Assembly: GCF_000003815.2 (NCBI RefSeq) | Contig: NC_049991.1 | Span: 13,075,166-13,112,509 of the forward strand | Length of the DNA: 37,344 nucleotides | Reading direction: 5' to 3' | Origin: Branchiostoma floridae | Lineage: Eukaryota > Chordata > Leptocardii > Amphioxiformes > Branchiostomatidae | Shown: in pieces, positions 29,254 to 37,344 of the stretch | How positions within the stretch are numbered: position 1 is the first letter of the stretch | Layout: each line of letters begins with the position of its first letter | The notes under the pieces: generated by a model | Databases searched by the model: none | Told to the model about the DNA's origin: nothing | The model's input: the letters and a program-made list of their open reading frames with translations, nothing else | Position numbers and translations under genes: made by a program

Positions 29254-32200
29254 ATGCAAGCTTGGACACAGTTCAAGCTTCTTCTGTGGAAAAACTACCT
29301 TCTACAGAAGAGGAAGAAAATTGTCACCGCTTTCGAGATCGGACTGCCGGCATTGTTCGCCTTGATCCTGGTGTTTGTACGTCGTGATGTCCAGTCAACC
29401 ACGTACACGACTCCAATCTATTATCCAGAATTTCCCATCAATAAGCTACCAGATGAACTCAGCCTCTTTAACCAATGGGAGGTGGCTTATTCACCTAACA
29501 ACACTGCAGTCAAGACAGTCATGGACATCGTGGCAACCAAACTAGGAGTGCAAGGTTAGTGCTACAGTTCTCAAAATACTTGTTTCTGCATACCTGAACC
29601 AGACAAATTTTACCTGCACCACTCTGAATTTAGGAGTATGGATCATACTAAAAATTGTTCAGGAAAATTGCTATTTTTTCTTTTATTTTTTACACCTGCA
29701 TTATAAGACATTTATGGATAAACCCAGTATATGGACCAGTGCAGGTTAGGTGCAGGTAGACACCAGAAATACCTGCACAGCTCCAATTTTACCTGCACTA
29801 ACCTTCATATGCAGGTGGTATTTTGAGCCCTGGTACTATCTGCATCATTTTCTCCTTGTCCTTCAGTTCTTCTGTAACACTACCTTAATAGACAAATCAG
29901 ATGCATCACATTGTACCGTGTACAATTGTTGTGCATTTAAGTTCATTCATATTGTGTCTGTCTTTCCCAAACACAGTTCGAGGATTCAAGAACGAGACAT
30001 TTTTACAGACGTATGTCCACAATGCGATGGAGAAAGAGAAAGAACTGCAGACAAAAGTGCTGGGAGGGGTCGCGTTTATCAATGACTTTCCCAATGAAAC
30101 AGCCATACCAGACGATATCATTTACAAGGTGAGATTTGTGTATTGATGTGACTTTTAGAAATGATTCAGGTTCTGCCTACTAGATGGGGACAAACAATCA
30201 GATTTTCAGACTTACAAGAAAACAGATAGGTGGTCCAAAATTGCCATGTTTCTTTAGGACATCAGTAGCTACCTAGATAACAAAATTCAAAGATATCCAC
30301 CAAAAGGATCTTGAATTATCGGTATGAACACATGAACACAAAACAGTTTCAGTCAGAGGTGAACTTCCTGCCCCGAGGTAATACTATCTCCTCAGGGGCA
30401 GGTTTTTAGTGTACGGTGGAATATTACACAGAGTCCTTAAGATCAGAGTGTGACTCAAGGTCTTCTACCTTCTCTGAGAGGCCATGTATGTATAACGTAG
30501 CCCAGTAAAACAAATAGCTCCCTAACAATGTTCGTCACAAAGTTTGCTGGAACTGTGTTGTACTACCGGGTACTTCTTATTTGACCTATGTTACTGTACC
30601 GCAACCGACCAATCAACAGCTACCTCACAGTGGGCAAAGGCAAAAGAATGTTGTCAATTTAAATGGAAGCCATTTTCAGTACAAAGTTTAGGTTTGTTCA
30701 ATCTGCACCAACAGCTTATGCTTTTGCTCTTGTCAAGTGATCAGACACTTTCAAAATATGGTAGACCTGTTTCCCAATGTAAGCCCAACTAAACAGTTTG
30801 ATTTCAATGGTAATCTAAGCCAGAAAAGTGACTTTCCTTAGTACAAAAATCTAATTATCATAGTTCCAAAGGTCCTCAGAGCTGTGGATAAGCTACATCA
30901 GTAACACCACACAGTTAATAAACAATGTGGTTAAAGTTTAGCCTTGTCTAGTGTAAGTCTGCACTTTTTGAAGCCAGAGAGTATGTTTGATTGTGAGTTT
31001 ATCATTCACAGGGAATTCAAATGGTCCTGTAGGCTACTTTTCATGGAGTCATTAGGCTAATTGAATACAAAAAAAAAACAAAGATATATATACACGCATG
31101 GTGTTATGAAAATAAGAATGGTTTGTTGCGTCCTTAGCAGATAGAAATTTGATTTTAAAGCTGCTGGTACAACTCTGGCATGAAGTTCTTCCATCTTACA
31201 AAACAATGTGATTAATTGGTATTTGAGTTCAGACTTTCATGTCCTGTCTGGATATAACCACAGAGACCATGAAACCTTGCTATACACAGATACATGTAGA
31301 CTACGCACAAGTTACGCATTGTCCAGAAACTACACATAGCTTTTCTGCAACGTTTGTTTTTATTTACAACCATATATAAAGTCTGAGGTAATATTGTTTT
31401 GATATAGATTCGTCTGAAGTACAGTCCCCGAGCTGCCAATGAAGGACCTATGGTCAACATGTTCAACCAAGACAAGGACTGGAAAACTCAGTACATGTTC
31501 AAATTCCTTTCAACTGTCGGACCAAGGAACAAGGGTGACAATGAAGGAGGGTCCCCAGGTAAAATGACATGATGTAGGAACACTCAAGATATGATGATGA
31601 ACATTTACAACATACTTGTACATTGAGAAGGACTAATTTTCCATGCTACAATGTTCTCTTCATTTTTAGTACATTTTGATGGCATAATCCTGATTTTGTA
31701 AGGAATTTCTAGTCAATAGAAATAAACTTTGCCAAAAGTTGCAAACCACACACTTAAGGTTCCCTGTACCAAGCAAAGAAAAGTTGCTACATGTAGCATT
31801 TAAATATTTGTTTTTCACATGCAGACTTGGAAGTGTATGAGGTGTGGTACAATGGACTTGAAAATCTGGATCCAACAATATTCCACCATCAATTGTCACA
31901 TTTTCACCTTACACTTTTGTTATGCTTGATTAAGAGTTGCAGAAATTCTAATTTTCATACTTTTCTTGGAGATATGGTTACTGAAAACACAATCTTCCAC
32001 ACATTCTTCATGCCTTTTTAACTTCTTTCTAACCTTTTTCCCATCCAGGCTACTACAGAGAGGGTTTCCTGGCTATCCAACATGCTGTGGACATTTCCTT
32101 GGCGGAGGCTCGTGGCGTGGACACCAGCGGCATCAATGTCCAAATGCAGCGATTCCCGTACCCTAACTACGTGGACGACAGGTTTGTGCTGGTGATCCAG

Positions 32201-35200
32201 CAGCAGCTGGGGCAGGTCTTGATGCTGAGCTTCGTCTACACCGTCTTAAACATCGTCAAGATACTCGTACATGAGAAGGAGAAGAAACTGAAGGTATGCG
32301 AAAGGATGGGAAAGAAAGAATTGCAAAGAAATCGACCAAAATTATATGGTTTATGATGATGGAGAAACTTAATTGCAATCTTTTTATCTTACTTTTTATC
32401 TTACATTTTGCAATAGATAAATGGAATTCTAGCAGTTTGACATCTTATTTTCTGAATAAGTAGACATAAGATTAACTTTTTATCAACCTAAGGGACTAAA
32501 GGAAGTTGAGCTTGTACCTTACCTTCAGTTGTAAATCACGGATGACTACAGTAGATGATAGATGTACGTGCATTAAGTCTTGCAGAAAATCTATTTTCAT
32601 ACTTACCTTGAAGATGGTTGCTGGAGACACAAGCCACTTCTGTACCCTATACAAATGATATTTCCTTAATTGTATACAATGAGCTGCATAGATAACTAAA
32701 AAAGACAAATTTGTGCCCCTACAGGAGTCCATGAAGATGATGGGTCTGAACGGTTATCTGCACTGGATCTCCTGGTTTGTGAAAGAGTTCCTGTTTCTGA
32801 TGATCACCATGGCACTCTTCACCATGCTCATCTGTGTCAAGGTGAGCTTTTTCTGTTTAGCTGTGGAAAACTTGTCCATCTCAGCTTCTGTTCCTATAGT
32901 ACTACATACATAGTGTGTGCTAGTTTTGATTACAAAGGAGTATAGACAAAGAAAACAAGTCAGCTTCAAGGTGAGGGAACATTTTAAGATGAAGCAAAGC
33001 TTATTCTTTTCAATTCATCCATGGAAAACTGTCCATCTTGGCTTCTGTACCCTGTACAAATGCTCATCTAAAATCATCAATCAGGCTGTCAATTAATTGT
33101 GGTTGTTGAGTGTGGGGTGAATGCCCCTTTGGGACAGCAAAAAAGTGGTTGTTGGTACATGGTTGGGTAAGACGGTTGCTTGAGAGAGGATCTTACAATG
33201 TAACTGTGTAAAACTGGACGGAGCTGTTTCACTCTATGTGTCCTTTGATAGCAGGTGGTGGCCTGTGCCAGGGGGTTGCTCGGCATGGTGGTTGCTTGTG
33301 TGTACTAATTTTGACTACAAAGGAATACAGACAAAGTAAACCACTTCTCTTTCAAAACAACCTAGAACTAAGCAACTAAATAATTAGCTAGCCCTAATAT
33401 TGAATGGTAATGTTATCTAGAAAATGTTTAATGAGATCCTTATTTTTTTTCTATTCTGTCTTAGTTCTGGCCACAGGGAAGGGTTGTCCAACAGACTGAT
33501 CCTAGCATCATACTGATCTACCTGATGTTGTTTGCCATCTCCACCATCTGCTTCTGCTTTGCCATATCTGTCTTCTTTTCAAAAGGTGAGTTCAGGACTT
33601 TTTGTGTCATAATTTTTATTGCCATGCAAGTTGGCAGCACAACTCTTACAAAACTCTTACGTAAATCATCATAGATTTCTACTGTTGGCCTATTGGCCTA
33701 GTTCTTTCTCATCTATAAACGTAGCTTAACACAGTCTTTTTCTGGCTTCCAATACAAATTCAACTGTACTAATGGTCAATTGAATTTTTTGGTCAAGTGT
33801 ATTTTTTGTCTGTACCAGAAATGTCACTGAAAAAAAAAAAACTGTAAGAGAATCAAATTTGTTTTCTAGTAATTTTTGTATTCAAATTGGTCATCGTGTG
33901 AATTTTTCCCCGTTTAGCAAACACTGGGTCGATCGTAGCGGGCGTCCTGTACTTCATGACGTACGTCCCGTTCTACTTCATCACAAACCTGTACGACCAG
34001 ATGACCTGGCACCAGAAGATGGCGTCCTGCCTCCTCAGCAACACCGCCATGGCCATGGGGGGGCAGGTCATTGGCATGTTTGAGGGGACAGGTAATACTA
34101 GAACATTTACCACCTTCATTGACAGTCACAGACACCGCATACAATGTATAATGTTGCAGGTTCTTTGGTCATGTAAAATATCCCAGCTATTTTACTCAAA
34201 GCATTATGAACAGCAGACCACTGCTTTCAAGTTGATACAGCACCCTGCCCCAAATATTGTTACAGGGAGTTCAAGTAGGGATTTGAACCCTGTACCTTTT
34301 TATTCAGAAGCAGATGCACAACTACAAACACAAAACAAGGTCAACTCTGAGAACCAACACTCTGTTATACCTCTTCTCTCTCAGGCGCAGGAGTGCAGTG
34401 GTCGACCATCAACACAGGTGTGTCTGTGGACGATAACTTCACCATGCTGCATGTGTTCATGATGCTGATACTGGACAGTGTGCTGTACTGTATGGTTGCC
34501 TGGTACATAGAGGCTGTCTTTCCTGGTGACTATGGAGTACCGCAACCTTGGTACTTCCCTGTACTGGTGAGTTTTGCACATTGACTAAAAGTCTTGATAG
34601 TCCTTCATAGACAGATGTCACCGTATGGAACAGTTTTGAATATCCCTGATACGGACTATTCTGTTTTGAAACTTTTGGGCAGTAGTCCTGAGAAAATGTA
34701 AAAAGGAAGTGTTGACCTCATAGACAAAGGGGACATTCTAATTAGAAGGGAAGGAAGGGGGTTGAATTCATAGTTCTAAAGTCTCCTCCTGAGTTGTATC
34801 GTATTGTCCTCACATGAAAAGCTTTATCACTGTACCTTTATACAAGGAAGTTGACAGAAAACAACTAAACTTCTGAGTGTGTAAAACCATGTGTTAAGAT
34901 ACATCAATGAAAGTTAGACATCCAGGTAATAATAAGATATACCAAATAGCAATTGCTCAAGCAACAGAATATGATTTTGGAAATGTTCTGATGCTTCAGG
35001 TAGAATTCACTACCTTTTGTCAGTGACACAGACTTGTGTTAAAATACTGCATATACTCAAAGACAGAGGTCTTTATGAGATATTGCATGTCATATAGTTC
35101 ATGCAAGTCTTTCAGTTCACCTCAGATGTCTGTCCTGCCCCCTTGCAGCGCTCGTACTGGTGCGGCTCCAGCAAGTCTGACTTTGTTGATGAGGATGACA

Positions 35201-37132
35201 ATGAGACCACGCCTCTACTGTCAGGAGAAAAACACAGTGATAATCAGGGGGAGTACTTCGAGAAAAACCCAGCTAATCTCAAAGCTGGTGTCAGGATCAG
35301 GAACCTGAAGAAGGTAAGCTTTATGACAAATGACTCTTCTGTGCTTTCTAATTGCTTATAAACATAGCTCTTCAGATGTTAAATTTTGAAATAGAAGCAA
35401 AAACTGGAGACGAAGACGTAAATATCCAAAGGCCACTTGATAAGAATCAACATTACATGTCCATGGTGCTGAAATGTTGTGTACATCAGATTTCCATTAA
35501 ACATAAATCAGAAGTGATGATTTTCTAATTGCTTATGGTGATTTGATATCAGTTTTGATTGAATTTGAAGTACATTCCTACCTTAAAAGATGTTTCTTGA
35601 TTAGATTTGATTTATTTGTCACTTGCAATTATACTTTTGTTGAGATCTCAAGAAGTTTAAGACTAACCAAACTGATTTCATTTATCGTATTTGTGCACTT
35701 AGAAATGAGTGCTTCTCATGGGTTAGATAATGATGTTGGCAACATGATAGTGAGTACAATAGGAATGTTGAAGTTTGATTTTTCTCTATTTTTGTCCTTC
35801 CAGACCTTTGGAAGCGGTAAGAAGAAGAAGACAGCTGTTGGAGGGATCACCATGGACATGTACGAGGGGCAGATCACAGCCCTTCTGGGGCATAACGGAG
35901 CAGGGAAGACTACCACCATGTCCATGCTTACAGGTGGGTACTCATTAGGCTATCAATTGTCTTAGTGTATCAAATGTTGGTTGCAGTCAGCAGAAAAGAA
36001 ATAGCCTGGTATTCAACATTATTATAGTTCCTCCTGAGTCTCTTCTGTCTTCTCTGCAAATACAGAAGGACGGAAGAGACTCAGGAGCTATGATAAGGCT
36101 GGATATCAGGCTAGAAAAGAAAAAAAACATGTATTTGAAACTGTTTGTACAATGTAGTTGAGCAGTTGCAAACATGATCTAAAGATATTACTGTATATAT
36201 GACATCTAGCAGAAATAGTTTTACATGACTCCATTGTAACATTCTTCTAATGACACTTTGGTACTACTTTAAATATGGCCCAAATCCCTCTGATTGTCAT
36301 TGAAGAAATTGTGGCCATCTCCTTCTATGATGTCAACAGGTTGCTGAAAAAGTTCTAGCTTGTAGGACATATTTTGGTCAAGCCATATGCTGATTATTTT
36401 CTCTCGCAGGTCTGTTCCCTCCCAGTGGAGGCACGGCGCTGGTTAATGGTTATGACATCAGGTACAACATGCCATCTATCCGGCAGAGTCTGGGCCTGTG
36501 TCCTCAGCACGACATCCTGTATGATGACCTGACTGTGGAGGAACATCTCTACTTCTTTGCCAAGGTAAGAAGTCTTTAGTTGCAACTACAAAATGTATAA
36601 TGTATTTTGTTAAGTTATTGGACATTGCTAAATAATTGCATTGAATTTCTACTGTCATAGGAGAGACTTTGATAACTCACTTGCATTTCCCACCTATGGT
36701 GTCATCTTGCATTTTGCCAGTATCTAGAATTGAAAATAATGTAAATTGTTTCTTTTCCTGTGATCTAATTACCTGGATTAGGACTAGTTTATAGTCTTCT
36801 TATACAAATGAGAAATATAACATTACATTTAAGACTTAAAAGAATTGATTTACATAGTATCAGACATTTTTCATCATGTAACCTTAAGAAAGAAATCACT
36901 TAACGTACTTGTTTATTATTGAAAGACTAGGTAACAAAAAATGACATCAGTAACATGAATGCCCCCTATGTTGCAGCTGAAGGGACATCCTCATGACAAA
37001 GTCCAAGCTGAGATAAACCAGATGATCGCCGCCATGAAGCTGGAGGATAAGCGACATGTGCGGACCAGCGCCCTGTCTGGGGGCATGAAGAGAAAACTGT
37101 CCGTTGGTATCGCACTGTGTGCAAACTCCAAG
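29254..37132 (+). CDS. ABCA3-like ABC transporter (first 683 residues, runs off right edge)
   Basis: A full-size ABCA-subfamily transporter; ABCA3 moves phospholipids into lamellar bodies. Twelve coding exons: 29254-29554, 29977-30128, 31408-31558, 32049-32293, 32725-32841, 33465-33585, 33918-34091, 34385-34566, 35149-35313, 35804-35933, 36410-36564 and 36977-37132, all GT-AG and in phase. The N-terminus [13 protein letters not shown] and the first membrane helix ([15 protein letters not shown]) match ABCA3, followed by a large extracytoplasmic loop with NxT sites. Further landmarks are [44 protein letters not shown], a run of membrane helices, and [20 protein letters not shown]. The first nucleotide-binding domain has Walker [10 protein letters not shown] (about 565-573), the Q-loop segment [20 protein letters not shown], and the signature [15 protein letters not shown] (about 664). 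Walker B, the H-loop and the second half lie outside. ABCA3-like is favoured over other ABCA members by N-terminal wording; orthology is not proven. Confidence 0.92.
29565..29832. mobile_element. Second copy of the CAGGGCTCG element, opposite orientation
   Basis: 268 bp in the first ABCA coding intron. Its right end, GGTATTTTGAGCCCTG, is the reverse complement of the left end of 10897-11358, and CCTGCACAGCTCCAATTTTA matches the complement of the first copy's subterminal region. The left end (CAGTTCTCAAAATACTT) is decayed. No clean target duplication remains. It begins only 10 bases after the exon's donor site at 29555. Confidence 0.65.
30285..30318 (+). repeat. Short 34-base dispersed repeat, copy 2
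   Basis: Matches 27598-27631 with two differences in 34 bases; same strand, in ABCA intron 2. Its ends are partly complementary, so the unit can fold back on itself. Confidence 0.5.
30367..30402. repeat. Small hairpin in ABCA intron 2
   Basis: CCTGCCCCGAGG and CCTCAGGGGCAGG are nearly perfect inverted copies about 11 bases apart, followed by five T residues. It may be chance or a tiny repeat remnant; no gene can be assigned. Confidence 0.35.
36002..36113. repeat. Hairpin (fold-back) element, copy B
   Basis: Starts TAGCCTGGTATTCAAC and ends GGCTGGATATCAGGCTA, with inner arms GAGTCTCTTCTGTC and GGAAGAGACTCAGGAGCTAT. It is about 110 bp, in ABCA intron 10, shortly after the Walker A exon. Same family as 22151-22249 and 37219-37333. 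Confidence 0.75.
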
Positions 37133-37218
37133 GTCAGTTCAACCACATTGATGACATGTTAAAACTATGATTGTATACTTTAATGATATGTATCTTTTTT
37201 TTTTTTAAAGCTAATAGT

Positions 37219-37333
37219 TAGCCTGGTATCCAGCCGTAATATAGCTCCCGAGTCTCTTCTCTCCTCTTCTTTTTCTTGCCAAGAGCAGAGAAGAGACTCG
37301 GGAGCTATATTACGGCTGGATACCAGGCAACCT
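37219..37333. repeat. Hairpin (fold-back) element, copy C, with perfect 42-bp arms
   Basis: The left arm 37221-37262 (starting GCCTGGTATCCAGCCGTAAT) and the right arm 37287-37328 are exact inverted copies over 42 bases, separated by a 24-base pyrimidine-rich loop. This is the youngest-looking copy of the family. It sits in ABCA intron 12 at the window edge. Confidence 0.85.
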
Positions 37334-37344
37334 AATAGTATGCA

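Noticed and set aside
34222-34300. Possible minus-strand SINE with GGTTCAAATCC
   Set aside because: Only a B-box-like word is visible; no A box, tail or target duplication was found.

Overview
The window looks like intron-rich chromosomal DNA of an invertebrate deuterostome, most plausibly a lancelet (Branchiostoma). The evidence is short exons with GT-AG (and a few GC-AG) introns, proteins close to vertebrate orthologues, and introns full of small non-autonomous DNA transposons. The species call is an inference from protein resemblance and genome style and was not tested by a search. I find six protein-coding genes. Five are recognisable orthologues or family members; two of the six run off the window ends. 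I rebuilt their exons by hand from splice sites, reading phase and protein similarity.

Layout. 144-3897 (-): HGS/HRS, first seven coding exons (VHS and FYVE domains), continuing beyond the left edge. 4295-6420 (+): ARL16, complete in five exons, head-to-head with HGS across about 400 bp that contain a perfect CRE. 6930-9109 (-): MRPL27, complete in four exons. 9436-15005 (+): EME1, complete in twelve exons, head-to-head with MRPL27 across about 330 bp that contain a YY1-type site. 16232-22422 (-): an unrecognised 673-residue kelch-repeat protein with a 5' non-coding exon near 23.5 kb. 24772-27725 (-): NUBP2, complete in seven exons. 29254-37132 (+): the first twelve coding exons of an ABCA3-like ABC transporter, continuing beyond the right edge.

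The genes do not form one pathway: they cover endosomal sorting, a small GTPase, mitochondrial translation, Holliday-junction/flap cleavage, cytosolic Fe-S assembly and lipid transport. What links them is arrangement. Both head-to-head pairs (HGS/ARL16 and MRPL27/EME1) match the divergent pairs I know from human chromosome 17, and NUBP2 and ABCA3 both lie in human 16p13.3.

The most notable points are: (1) a recent-looking 1,035-bp transposon in an MRPL27 intron, with perfect 50-bp terminal inverted repeats and a 9-bp target duplication, carrying a broken RecQ-like helicase N-terminus; (2) a CUE-like ubiquitin-binding motif at the N-terminus of EME1, absent from the human protein as I know it; (3) GC-AG introns in both MRPL27 and EME1; (4) a three-copy family of near-perfect hairpin elements; (5) several other TIR-bounded families, some with clear target duplications; and (6) a tRNA-Val(CAC)-like sequence with a Pol III terminator.
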